DNA of 42,500 nucleotides, from assembly GCF_964340395.1 (NCBI RefSeq), contig NC_135569.1, forward strand, positions 6,331,540-6,374,039, given 5' to 3'. A program made the position numbers and the translations under genes. Below, one piece after another: positions 1-20,421 of the stretch (within the stretch, counting starts at the first letter, position 1; the number at the start of each line of letters is the position of its first letter). Under the pieces are notes generated by a model. It was not told the DNA's origin, did not search any database, and was given only the letters and a program-made list of their open reading frames with translations. This DNA comes from Glandiceps talaboti. Its lineage: Eukaryota; Hemichordata; Enteropneusta; Spengelidae.

Positions 1-43
1 TTAGTAATTTTTCTCAGTGATTTCCTTTGTTTTCTTGTTACAG

Positions 44-8200
<8,157 letters not shown>

Positions 8201-8480
8201 TCAGCATCTTTCCATACCAGCAAAGTTTTTAGTTTGACATCTTTGTGTTATCAATCTGCTTTTGAAATCGGATTCTGAAGATACTCGCATACCTCATTCA
8301 CCAGCAGTTCTCTGAATTCAGTCAAATGCATCAAAACCGCCTTTAGCAAATATGTAATTAACAACTGGGTTCTGTCTTATCATATCGAGAATTTTATCTT
8401 TTTTTACAACTACTTTTTAATGACAGACTGTGCATTTGCATTCTCGCTTGAATAAGTGTAATAAACAGCACACACTTTCA
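8201..8480 (+). other. Probable 3' UTR of the M13 peptidase gene with polyadenylation signal
   Basis: An AATAAA hexamer lies at 8460-8465, about 260 bases after the TAG stop at 8198-8200. This would give a short ordinary 3' UTR with cleavage near 8480. The end is inferred from the hexamer alone; transcript data would be needed to place it. Confidence 0.5.
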
Positions 8481-9643
8481 CTCGTTTCAAATGCCAGTGA
8501 GACAGTCAGCACCTGATACTATGACGTCATGATTTTATGCTAATTTATGATGTAATGTCTAGTAATACCCATATTAGGAGAACGTTTGTCTAGCAGAGAT
8601 TTGAACTTTCTAAAATTCACTCCTGATAGTGTAAATTATGTTTACGACCAAATTCCATCTTCCAGTTTGACTAAGTCACGTGATTGTGGACGCGATAACG
8701 TCATTGGTTTATATTAATGCTCCAATTGCAGGAGTTTGATTTAAACAATTGGTGTAATCTAAAATTCAGCACAGAATGTTGCGCTAAACAGTGAATCATC
8801 CTAGCCCTGATCCTAGGTGTTGTAAATGAGCCAACTGCTAGTCTCTTGTTTGGGAGAATAGATAGTGACTTTAAATACACTGAAAACGTGTAGAAGAACA
8901 AGAAACTTAGAGTTTTGGACTGTTTGTTTTTTCTCTTTAAAATCATTTATATGTAGACTTGTCACAGGCTTTGTGATGCAGGTAGTTTTGTTGTTGGGTG
9001 ACGCTACTTCTGTGAGACTTGTATTAAAACTATTAAAAACATATTAATTGACCTTTGTACCTTTCTGACATTCACAGATGTATGAGGGCGCAATTCTGTA
9101 TTTCTCTATCATTATCTCTTAATCATTTTTGTGTATATTTGATCATTTTTAAGTTACATTGTTGCCATTATATTATGTAAAGGAATTGGGAATTGTTTTC
9201 GAATTGTTGTGTACAGCATGGAAGTACCACCCACAGTGACGTTACTTTACAATACGATGCAAAAGGAGAGAAGTTTTCAATGAATTAATTTGTGCTGTAC
9301 AGGTTTGTTGTTGTGGTTGGACTTTCGAAAATATGTAAATGAGCTCGTATTATACGACCAGCGACAGTCTCCGCCTTCACCAGCCTGCTATAAAGGGGTT
9401 GACCTATGGTTAAGGGCGTCCCCTCATGGCGCACCTCACATTCACAGACTAGAACAAGCAGAACTTGTCTCAAACAGGGAAAGTAAACAAGAGAATTGAG
9501 TTTATAACAACGTAATGGAACTATGAGACATGTATTACATTTCATGGTTTGATAAAAACAGTTTTATGTGGACATGAAGTGCCAGGGGAACTTCACATTT
9601 GTTGTACATGCGACTATTATGTGAAAAGTCCTTTTAAAATGTT
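8481..9643. other. Intergenic stretch, no supported gene
   Basis: I find no exon with convincing splice borders or family similarity here. A TATAAAG at about 9391 within a GC-richer patch could be a promoter fragment, but no coding exon follows. Confidence 0.4.
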
Positions 9644-9835
9644 CTTATCAAATGATGGGATGTAATACAAGTCTCTGTACTTCCAAAATCCCAAGTTTTT
9701 ATTAAATCCAATTCATTTGTTTATTTTCCCTGTTCCTAACAAGTTCTGTTTGTTCATGCTAGCCTGTCGCAGATTGTACTAATGGTGTGAGCGTTCTTCG
9801 GTTTAGTTTTGTAACCAGTATTCCTAACTTTCCTT
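9644..9835 (+). repeat. Dispersed repeat family R2, copy 2
   Basis: Second copy of the block seen at 3882-4095, same orientation; see that entry for the shared landmarks. From 9836 to 10389 the sequence is AT-rich and otherwise featureless. Confidence 0.65.
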
Positions 9836-10389
9836 CTTTCTTTCTTTCCTCAGTTAATTTTTTATGCATCATGTACTTATTATTCCACTTATTATACACT
9901 GCATTATTTGAAATGTATAATTTATTTTGGAAAATAATCATATATTTCAAAGCACCGGTCTTTAGTTTTTTATTGTTCAAGAAAATATATCTCACTTTTA
10001 AAAAATACAGATTGATTATAAATGAAAAGGGCGACTCGAGAGTGTTAAAACGATAGATCTCGTGACAGAAACTTTTACAATTCGAAACGATTTTAATGAT
10101 TGAAATTATACACAGTCAATTTTTGCAATAAATGTTATTACTATTAAAAATGCGTAGCTTGAACTCGTTTTCCGGGTAAAAAAAATATTTATAACTTTGG
10201 CAAAACTAATATTACAGAAAAATCTGTTTCCCCATAACATGACTCCAGAAAATGGGATAGGCGTTTTGGATTTATTTTATTCTATTTTTTTATTTTTATT
10301 TTTTAATCTTGAGAAATTGCTTCAACCTACCTAGAGACAAGGCAATAGTTGTTCACAATACCTCAAAGGTAGTTTGAAGCCAGACTATC

Positions 10390-10730
10390 ACAATGAAATG
10401 TAGTAGAGTTAGAAAGATATGTCAAGTCAATAAAATGTAGCCATTAGTAAGATATTTGTAAAGCCCCAAATTAAAATGTAGCAATTTTGATAAGATATTT
10501 GTCAAGCAGGGTGATAAAATGTAGCAATGTTCGTTAGGTATTTGTCATGCCAAACAATGTAGCAATGCTAGTGAGATATCTGTTGAGCCTGTCAATGAAA
10601 TGTTGCAATGTTGATATCATATTCTTACGCCAGATGATGAAAAGAACCAGACTGTGTTGCTGAGATTCTTATCGAACCTGACAAGAAAGTGTAGCAATGT
10701 AAAGTTAGATTTTAGTCGAGTCAGACGACG
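10390..10730. repeat. Degenerate minisatellite, unit about 45-50 bp, roughly 7-8 units
   Basis: Units follow a loose consensus AAATGTAGCAATGTT, then TAGATATTTGTCA, then GCCAGATGAT. Landmark AATGT(A/T)GCAATG recurs from about 10393 to 10700. A related pair of units appears at 35044-35141. From 10731 to 11819 I see nothing else. Confidence 0.75.
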
Positions 10731-11819
10731 ATTCGTTGCTATTCAACTGATATCCATGGTAACACAGATGTCGTACTAGGTACACTAGCTATGAAACATC
10801 GTACGAATAGCAAACAGAACAATTAGCCGATTACGTCAAGACACATTCAGTCACATAACTGAGAAAATTATCTATTTCAATGGTCACATCAAAAGAGAAG
10901 TAATTATTTAGATAGAGTCAGAGGCTCATGTTGTTCTCATTTCCTGTTGATAATGAATGTAATATTCAAACAATTATTAAAACATAATTTACCACAATTT
11001 AGGATTTTAAAATCATTTAGTTAAACACCCTGTCATATTACAGATACTCTATTTCCTACATAATCACCGCGATAACATTCGACAATTATTATTTAATTTG
11101 TCATCAGGAATTGCTTTCTTACAGTTATAAATTATTATAGTATTCTGAAGTGTGGACTGAACTGTACTAATTTAAAAGCAAAGGTGTGTCATCAGCTCGC
11201 TGGCTGTACCAGTTTTATGTTACAATATATCAATAACTAAGAATGTACATAAATGATGGCTATGCTAGGATTAACCGGATTACAGTTTAACGTGATCACA
11301 TCAAGATTAAAATAGATCATATTCTTCACAGTAAACTGAATAGCTCACAATTCTCTCTGACTTATGCTCTCAGACATGGATTCCCTGGAACCAGGCTCAT
11401 CACACCAGTGTACAGGGTTTATTGACAATTCGACAACATAGAGTAGCCACTGATGGTTGCATGATGAGTACCAATTTTGATCGCTTAAGGTATATGTGGG
11501 AACATATGTAATCGATTTAAATCAGAAGTAACCAGAAGTAAGCAAACTATATATGGTAATGTTGCAGTATATGGGATACGACAGATGCATCTATAGTCAA
11601 TGTTGGATAAAAAAAACTAATATTGCATTATTTCTGAATGATCGTTATTTTCGAACGTGAATGTGAATACTTATAAATTCAACGTGAAACAAGAAGCACA
11701 TAATTGTGCTTGAATGAAAATTGTGAATTTAACCTTGATCGTGGCCGGACGCCAGCGGCGACTTCTAACTCAGTTCTCTTTGAATGACCTGTGTGATATG
11801 ATGTTTACTTCCGCTGATC

Positions 11820-12304
<485 letters not shown>

Positions 12305-12816
12305 CTATTAATTAGAATAATCCGTGAATGTTAAAAAAAATCGGCAGAATCAAAATCTTAAATGAGTAAAAATAACACTTTAAGTTAGTAAGTGTAATGT
12401 TTTAACTAGAAATGAGAAACGAGTTTAATTAAAAACTGCAGTTCAGTTTTTTCATTTCGGTGAGATTTAGGCAAACCCATACAAAATTTGAATGTAATAT
12501 AAGCATAAGGAAAGAGGCAGGAAAAGGCTCAGAGAATTATGTATCTGTAGTGTAATAGTATCCTCTAATATACATTTAACCCCTTAACAACTTGAACCAG
12601 TAAAACAGTTCAAATGAAACTGCAACTGAATCATTATCCATTTATATATTGATATCTAAAATAGCAAAATTGGCTAGCTAGCATTAGAGACGAGTTCAAT
12701 AGTTCTATGTAGGAAAAAAACTTTTAGTTTGTTCTCAAACTCCCCCCCCCCCACACTTCTAATTAAATTGGCCAAATTGAAAACTTCTTCAAACCACACA
12801 ATCATTTTCAAATCAT

Positions 12817-12899
12817 CAGTATGTAGTAGTATGTACTGCTATGAATATAAAGCCAGTATGTAGTAGTATGTAGTGCTATGAATACAAAACCAGTATGTA
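12817..12899. repeat. Short tandem repeat, unit about 38 bp, 2.3 copies
   Basis: Two near-identical units start with CAGTATGTAGTAGTATGTA and end with GCTATGAATA; a third is truncated. A C run lies just upstream at 12742-12751. Confidence 0.85.
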
Positions 12900-13382
12900 A
12901 TGAGTAAAAATACTTCTTTACTTTATATTTGTGCCATGTAATTTTACTATGCGAACATTTTTCCATTTCTCAATTTCATATTTTGTTAAAAATAGTTGTA
13001 TTTAGGGGTAGAAAACAGAACCATTAAAAGTAAAATCGTGTCTGTACGATGAGAACTAAACCGTACGTACCTTCTAAACTAATTTCAAAACCCTTCTCAG
13101 TACGAAGCTATCAGACACAAAACGCATCAACAGAGTAGGTTAAGTCAATAAGAAATCATATGGTGCTGTGAAACCGGAATGTGTCCATATAACACCGTTC
13201 TCCTGGGTTTGACTGCCTCGGTGACCAGCAAAGAAAAAGTCGCGCTCACGCTGGGAGTTGAAATCTTGAAATCTGGCAATATGTGACGTGTCCACATATA
13301 TGCGTACCACGATATCCACCGACATTGGCCGTTGTTTGGATATTTGTTAGGTGACGTCCCAGTTACTTGGCTACTTTGAGGT

Positions 13383-13590
13383 ATCTAGATAATTTCTAGG
13401 AAATACATTCTAGGATCCGGCAATGGTCGGATGATCGGAGCACGTACGAAATACATTTAATACATTTAATACATTTTTTACAATGCATTCTTAATTTCTA
13501 TGGTTGCACGAAATACATTCTACGATCGGACGATGGTCTTGGAACTTGCACATTCTATGGATGCACAACATACAATCTAGGATCGAGCCG
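13383..13590. repeat. Degenerate repeats with GAAATACATTCTA core
   Basis: The words AAATACATTCTAGGATC, AAATACATTCTACGATC and CATACAATCTAGGATC recur about 120 and 70 bases apart, suggesting an old tandem duplication. A TACATTTAA triplication lies between them. Confidence 0.5.
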
Positions 13591-13689
13591 TTTTGATCCT
13601 GTAAACTACAAGGGGTTACATTGTTACCAACTTTGCAAAAACTCTTTGAACTGTGTATTTCTCATCGCCTTATACAACCATGGTTACTC

Positions 13690-13878
13690 GAAAAGAAAAT
13701 ATCAATATTCCTTGGTTCACCTGCAGTAGCAGATGACATTTCAATATTAGCACCAACTAGTTCTACATGCCAGAAAATGATTACTATTGTATGCAACTAC
13801 TGTCCAACATGCAGATTAAAATTCTCAACCTCAAAATGTAGATTTAATTTATTAGTTTTCGGAGAAACAACAACTTAG
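13690..13878 (+). pseudogene. Fragment of a non-LTR retrotransposon reverse transcriptase
   Basis: Frame starting at 13621 reads V-A-D-D-I-S-I-L-A-P (ADD at about 13729-13737), followed by Q-K-M, C-N-Y-C, L-K-F-S-T-S-K-C and V-F-G. This matches the (F/Y)ADDI-LLAPS catalytic motif of LINE reverse transcriptases with the downstream LKFN-x-K-S and VFG segments. The usual aromatic residue before ADD is Val. The rest of the reverse transcriptase is not recognisable, so this is a dead fragment. Confidence 0.75.
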
Positions 13879-13944
13879 ATAACACGATTGCTCTATCCTA
13901 GAATCCATGCAGGTTAGACTTTTAACATTAGTCTTTCCAATCAC

Positions 13945-14305
13945 TTTACTTGACTTGACTTGGCCTGACAATTTAGAATGCTGTAGTCCAAATTCATGTA
14001 GTTGGGAATAAGTACAAAATAACGAGTTATAATCAATATATGCTGAATTAACTCATTTGACTCGTGACTTAACTCTTGATTCGGGTCGACTCAACTTGAC
14101 AATTGACTTGGCATGCCTTACCTATATTTGACCTCACTTACCTTTACTTGACATTGCTGGAGCTTGACTTTGCTTGAGCTTGACCTGCCTTTACTTGATT
14201 TTGCTTGACTTACCTTTATGTGACTTGATATTACCTGACTTTGCTTGACTCTTTGAATTGATTATCGACCTGACCTGACCTGACCTGACCTGACCTGACC
14301 TGAAC
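13945..14305. repeat. Decayed TTGAC-type repeats ending in a clean (CCTGA)n array
   Basis: From about 13945 the words TTGACTTGAC, CTTGACTT and TTTGCTTGAC recur at irregular spacing. At 14266-14301 they resolve into about seven perfect CCTGA (TGACC) pentamers. The region looks like one pentameric array in different stages of decay. Confidence 0.7.
13969..14030 (+). repeat. Dispersed repeat family R3, copy 1
   Basis: CAATTTAGAAT, TAGT-CAAA-TCATG and AGTTG...AAGTACAAA are shared in order with 15202-15255. Short and divergent; the element class is unknown. Confidence 0.5.
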
Positions 14306-14630
14306 TGACAATTTAGAGGGTGGGCAAGGGGTATTTTCGTACTTCGTAATCGGACCATTTTATTTTCCGTTATTTTCAAAACGTTGCAATAAAGTGCGTA
14401 AAATCGTAATTCAGTGATCGGCGTAGTTCGTAATCAACTCTTTATTTTGACTGAAATCAGTAAAAGTACCACTTTTTTTCGTCCACGTGACAATACACAA
14501 CTGTACCTTAAGTGCACGATGTTACAAGGATTGAATACATGCAACACTAAATGCGATCCCTCACATGTTCGTAAACCCAGGACTTACAAACTAGCAGTCT
14601 GTATATTAGAATAGTGTCTTTTTTTCCTTC

Positions 14631-14656
14631 TTTTTTTTTTTTTTTTTGGGGGGGGG
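14631..14656. repeat. Poly(T)-poly(G) homopolymer junction
   Basis: A run of about 17 T is followed directly by about 9 G. The same T-then-G arrangement occurs at 27335-27383 and, on the minus strand, at 31619-31645. Confidence 0.9.
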
Positions 14657-14807
14657 TCCATACCTAGAAAGGTCAAAGTTTGTTGATGGAATATTTCTCT
14701 ATATTTTCATTGATAAAGCAATATTTATATTTTGATCAGAATTGTGTATTTTTAATCATATGATATGTCAATATAGCACCAGAGAGCACACTTTTGCCGT
14801 GACAGGG

Positions 14808-14841
14808 CGCCCTCACACATCGGCCAAGGCCGATGAGGGCG
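14808..14841. repeat. Hairpin at the head of a possible dispersed element
   Basis: CGCCCTC and ATCGGCC pair with GGCCGAT and GAGGGCG around an AA loop, with a four-base bulge (ACAC) in the left arm. Compare the hairpins at 21818-21853 and 40207-40235. Confidence 0.7.
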
Positions 14842-15201
14842 AACCGTTCCCGCCTAATTGTATTGTTTTAACTCCTGCTTTTAGAATTGCCCATATCTCT
14901 ACAAACATATTCAACAAACAACCATTCAAAACATTCTGTCAAAAATGTAAGGAGACACAGACTGCTCATCTCACCATCAATATGTTGTCCTGATTTTTAC
15001 AAGGAGTGGTAGATGCATTAGAATGCCCTTTTAGTAACTTTCCAGTTATAATTGTAAAACATAAAATACAGTTGATTTTCTTCTTAATTCGTAATTTGTG
15101 TTTTTTCATTATACATGTAAAAATTGAAATTTTATCTTTATAATTTGTAATTGGATACTTTCCTGTCTGTAAATTGTACTTGGGGACACCCTTGCTCACC
15201 C

Positions 15202-15255
15202 TCAATTTAGAATACCATAGTTCAAACTCATGGAGTTGTATAAAGTACAAATATC
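15202..15255 (+). repeat. Dispersed repeat family R3, copy 2
   Basis: Second copy of the short block at 13969-14030. Confidence 0.5.
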
Positions 15256-15297
15256 AAACATATTGTTGAATACATGCATTTCTGAAAAAAATACACT

Positions 15298-15302
<5 letters not shown>

Positions 15303-15364
<62 letters not shown>
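15303..15364. repeat. (AC)n microsatellite
   Basis: About 30 AC units, nearly pure. From 15365 to 16062 no other feature is visible. Confidence 0.97.
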
Positions 15365-15366
<2 letters not shown>

Positions 15367-16062
15367 GCGTATTGACAATCTATAATATCAACATATTGCA
15401 GTCTAACTTTGAGTATTCCACTCAAAATATCGACTTAACACATGCAAATTAAAAGTACTACACATGCTATATAATTTGATGTATATAAACTTGTTTGACT
15501 TACGGTTGCTGACCTTTTCACTGATGGCGATCAACCGAATACTGCAACACAAATGTTCATTTGGCAACAGTGCCAAGTCCGAGTGTTTTCAGTCAAAGTT
15601 CAAAGTTGGTATTGTCCAAGAGTGCACACAGTTCACTCTACTAGTTCAAAACTATTAGCAAGCACTTTTGAAGATGATAGTTATGATCGTACTTTAGAAA
15701 CCTAACCATGCTGATGTCAGGCAACAGTCATTTACCATGAAGTAACATCCACAATAACTGACGACACCTTGGTTCCACAGTAATAAATTGAACCATTATT
15801 TACTGTAGACTTGTCATACTTGAATGCTTATGATCAGTTAATCACGCGTAATCCCACACTGAATCACGTAAACTGAAAATAACACAATAGATTATACTTG
15901 TAAATACAAAATACAACACTTCAAAATCTCGAGTAATAACATGGGCGCTATTGACAGTAATGAGAAATCAACTCAATATTTAAACACTAGTACTGAGTTA
16001 TGTGTACTTGGGGTTTTAGAACAGTAATTATATATTCAAACACATGATATGAAGTTATAACT

Positions 16063-16328
16063 AATAGGGAACTTGCAAACCCGCCATGTTGAATGTTGCA
16101 TCATGGGAAATGTGATAATAAATACTAATGAATCGGTATTGTAAACAATACTGTTACATTGTTTTCAACCACGAATGATCAATTCATAGTTACCCTGACA
16201 ATTGTGGGAGGTTTTTTTTATTGGTAGCTCCAGATTAGGTATTACGATAACCACAGATAATCCCATAGTTTTTTTTGCGTCTGAGCTCAATCTGAGTCAT
16301 GCTCAGTCTGGATTGCAAGTTCCCTATT
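16063..16328 (+). mobile_element. MITE-like element, copy 1 (266 bp)
   Basis: Perfect 16-base terminal inverted repeats AATAGGGAACTTGCAA / TTGCAAGTTCCCTATT enclose a non-coding body. The same element occurs inverted at 35802-36051, sharing the subterminal words CCCGCCATGTTGAATGTTGC, ATCATGGGAAAT, CATAGTTACCCTGAC and GGTATTACGATAACC. No transposase is encoded, so it is non-autonomous. I see no unambiguous target-site duplication, so the superfamily is open. Confidence 0.85.
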
Positions 16329-18450
16329 ATAATATATCTTGTGAAGTCTAATATCAAAGTCAAAGTCCTTCAATATTTCGCCTTTCACGATGGTAAAATT
16401 CACATCTGTGCAAACATGTGGTGATGATGTTGATGGTAAAGGCCACAGCACTTTAATCGATATCTATGAAAATGTTAATAAAACAGTACAAATCCATTGT
16501 ATCAATGTCTGTCTCTGAATGTAATATAACAGAGTGTATCTTGAGTTTGTTCACTATCCTATCTACTAGTATATAGTGAAGGTATATAAGTTTTCCAAGG
16601 GCGATAATATTTGTTGTCTGCACCAATTTTTTCAAACATCTCTCTCCGTTAAATTCAATAACTATGACTATGACTATAACACCACACTTTCTAGAAACGA
16701 ACACTCATATATTTAATAAAACCTACCATCCATTGTCGAGTATTTCACGGTAAGGTGTAAATTTTGGAGACTTTTCCGTATGACGGTCATGGAATACGGA
16801 CCAAACAAGGTAGTGATAATTCACCCTTGACCCCTGAAGTCAGCAAGTCACACTATCACGTTGCCGATTGGCCAATGACCCACTGTACAATATTTTGCCC
16901 ACAACTTTCTGATTTGTACTGTCGGACATCATCTCCTTGAAGTCAGACAAATCTCACCAATGCAGAATTTTGTTTTTAAAAAAATTGTTTTTGCCATTTG
17001 CAAAGCGTAGAAATTTGTCAAGAGATTTTCTTGAAAGACATGCACAATATTTGCAACGAAATTAAGGAAAATATATGCGCCTGTTATGACTCTGCCAAAG
17101 ACATAGACTTATTTGAATAGGTATAACAAAAGAAATTTACAAATCAAAACTCGTCATACAAACTGACTACCCAAGTTAGTGATACTTTGACATCGAAAAG
17201 TGTCGTATTCAAAGTACATTTTTGTACATGTTAATTTTAAGTTTTTCGTACATTTAGAACATTATTTTTGATTCCTAAGGGTTACAATGTTGAGAAATAT
17301 GGGTTATTGAAGAAGTTATGAGATAATTATGGAACCTTCAAGCATACCAGGCAGAGAGAGTTGTGGGTAAGACATTGTACAGTGTGCGCAAGTTGTCGTC
17401 TGCTGCGTAGCTCGTTCCGTGCACCTGTAACGGCGACGGTAACTTGCCACAAAACAGACTCAATGATTTACGCCCAAAATATCTAAATGGTCTAAAGTAT
17501 GTACACACCTCTGTTATCGGGCTTAACTCGTCTGTAGTCAAGTAATAATGTGGGATATTTCTTCAGACACACGTCGCCTCAAATTGTACATTTCAAATAT
17601 CGTTCCCTTTCCAATGCGCATGTGCGAGCGCCCTCAACCTACATCTAGCAAAATTTAAGCTACAACATACTCACTCCTTAAAACCACCTGTTACAGTGCA
17701 CTATGGCTGTAAATATTCACGAGGACATGTCAATCCCTGCTCCATTTATCACGACACATTGTGCAGAGTGGGTGTGCCGACATGTGTTACCGGCTTGGCT
17801 TCAGATAATGCGCACTGGCAGTGAATATTGGCTGAAACTCAAGAGTGAATTGGACAAAACGAATGAAATGAAAAAAGGAAACTTCAGACTGAGATACAAT
17901 TACACATATAGAGCGAGTTCACGATAAAATTGTTTTGCGATCTGTTGTTAGCTAAAATGTCCACATCGCTGTGCTGTAACTGTGCTAGATCTTGAAACTG
18001 TATACTGGGCATGTTAACCTCAAAATGCTGCAGCCATATACGTCACTCGAACATGTTAATTCTCTGTTTACCTAATGTGCATGTAACGTAAACAACTCGG
18101 CCACCTGGTAATACTATAACATGATAATTCAACACTAACTAATTTACATACAAAGTAAATCTTCACTGATTTACATACAACGTACAAATGTTTTGTCTTT
18201 GACAATCCGAAGTCAATATCTAGGTTAACATACTTTTTATATTCATGAAGGTGATACAATCGACAATATCAGTCAGTTGATTTCAGTCGGGATCATTCCT
18301 CTAGTTTCCGTACTAGGAAATGGACACCTAAGACACTAAGCAGTCCCACCTTTTGTCTTGTTTACCTATCACACCATTCTGCATTGTTCTGTTTTGCTGT
18401 TTGGAGTCATAAGCTTATGATGTACGATCAATATATTAGTTATTACAGTA
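16329..18450. other. Intergenic stretch, no supported gene
   Basis: Short open frames occur (for example 17338-17541 minus and 17703-17927 plus), but none has a recognisable domain, supported splice borders or a clear signal peptide. No repeat family was recognised. Confidence 0.4.
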
Positions 18451-18453
18451 GAC

Positions 18454-18624
18454 ACACGCACGCACGCACGCACGTACACACACACACACACACACGCACG
18501 CACGCACGCACGCACGCACGCGCGCACACACACACACACACACATACATACATACATACATACATACATACATACATACATACATACATACATACATGCA
18601 TACATACATACATACATACATGCA
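18454..18624. repeat. Compound (ACGC)n/(AC)n/(ACGC)n/(AC)n/(ATAC)n array
   Basis: Alternating tetranucleotide and dinucleotide tracts. Both strands are open in several frames only because of the repeat. Confidence 0.97.
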
Positions 18625-19007
18625 TAAAACATAGAATGCTGAATGGGAAAAGATAGCTAGACAGACTGGTTGATTTATGATTTGATAAATATTCAATCAG
18701 AAATTAGCTCAGTGGAAATTGCAACGACATCGTCATTAAGAATTAAGATTTATCTCATAAAGAGATGCCGTGCAAGTCATTTGAGAAATAGGCTAACAAA
18801 TCAAATGATTCAATCATGTATTAAGGTGTGAGTTTCAGATATGTTATTACCAAGTATCACTCCAACAACATAATGATTTATTGTCGACCACAGTGATACA
18901 AGACTTTTAAATTTAAATTTAAATAGGCCTACCCGTGCCTAAGAAGACGTGAAAGAGGGTGTGAGGGGTAGTCAGAGTTGATGCAGATTTGAATTATTTT
19001 AGTTGAT

Positions 19008-19132
19008 CATCGTCATCGTCATCGTCATCGTCGCCGTCGTCGTCGTCGTCGTCATCATCATCATCACCATCATCATCACCACCACCACCACCACCACCAC
19101 CACCACCACCACCACCACCACCACCACCACCA
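19008..19132. repeat. (ATC)n/(GTC)n/(CAC)n trinucleotide array
   Basis: Trinucleotide array that would read as poly-Asp/poly-Gly on the minus strand; no gene context supports translation. Confidence 0.95.
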
Positions 19133-19573
19133 GCACAACCATCTGCGCATAGCATTTTGCCCTTCCAAAGAAACTTAAATGATCGCTGCGTAAATGTCCA
19201 GTGAAAAACCAAAGATGGGAACTTCGTTTTCCTTGAAAATGTAATCGAAAGTTATAAATCTTTGCCTACTTCGTATAGGATATCCAACCTCTATTGAAAA
19301 TCACGCAAACGATAGCATCTACAGTAAACATTGTCGATTTTACTATTTTTAGTGAATGCATTCTCGGTTATGTCATATATCTAAACATTGAAATTGCTGT
19401 CGAATATGAGACCGAAAGAAAAGCTTGTCATCAAAAACACGACAAATTGAGAAAATAAATTACAATGAAAACAGCATCAATCTCCATCATAATTTTAAAA
19501 CAACTTCACATGAAAAATGTTTCAAATAAAGTAATTAGTATATCAGTTACATGTATATATTTTCATATGCTTG

Positions 19574-19585
19574 TATATATATAAG
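19574..19585 (+). promoter_or_regulatory. TATA-like element of the small peptide gene
   Basis: TATATATATAAG followed by GCC is a good TATA box. Transcription would start near 19605-19615, giving a short non-coding first exon ending at a GTAATA donor at 19663. The next acceptor, TCCACAG, is at 20408-20414, eight bases before the ATG-bearing segment. Inferred without transcript evidence. Confidence 0.45.
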
Positions 19586-19990
19586 GCCACATTGAGAATC
19601 ATTTTGGCGCATCGAACACATCTTTCTAGTATCTGCAAGAACTCTCCTACGTCGAAAACAAGGTAATATGTTGTATTATCTCTAGCGTTGCATATTTACT
19701 CATTAATGTGTATCTACAACCATTACCTAACTCGCAGGATCACATTTAAGTGTTGTTTCAAATATTTGGCGTTAGATGAAGTAACATGTCTATGTGTGTT
19801 TTTCGTTAATTATGAGTCCACTAGACAGGCTGAAAATATGGATAGAGCTAGTATGACGAGTGATTTACTCACGAAACAGGCTTGTAGAGACGAAAAACCC
19901 TACTTGATTTTCTTCTACCCTCAACATTTACTCCGCTCTACGTGCAGACGTATCGAGCACTGTGCTACGGATATATCTTACCACTGACTT

Positions 19991-20363
<373 letters not shown>

Positions 20364-20421
20364 ATAACACAGACTGACTGAATATCATTATCATGTTTTA
20401 TTTTGTATCCACAGAAGGAAA

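Noticed and set aside
9290-9499. Plus-strand frame after a TATAAAG at about 9391
   Set aside because: The ATG precedes the TATA-like element and no coding exon follows; probably chance.
13140-13325. Minus-strand open frame of 61 residues
   Set aside because: No domain recognised and no matching splice borders with a neighbour; may be chance.
14191-14379. Frame across the CCTGA array as a repeat protein
   Set aside because: Short pentamer translation with no gene context.
17338-17541. Minus-strand open frame of 67 residues
   Set aside because: Looks somewhat protein-like in composition but matches nothing I recognise and has no clear exon partners.
17703-17927. Plus-strand open frame of 74 residues beginning MAVNIHED
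   Set aside because: No signal peptide, domain or splice context; not supportable as a gene.
19688-19987. Plus-strand frame of 99 residues in the first intron of the peptide gene
   Set aside because: No signal peptide or domain, and it lies in a predicted intron leading into (TA)n.
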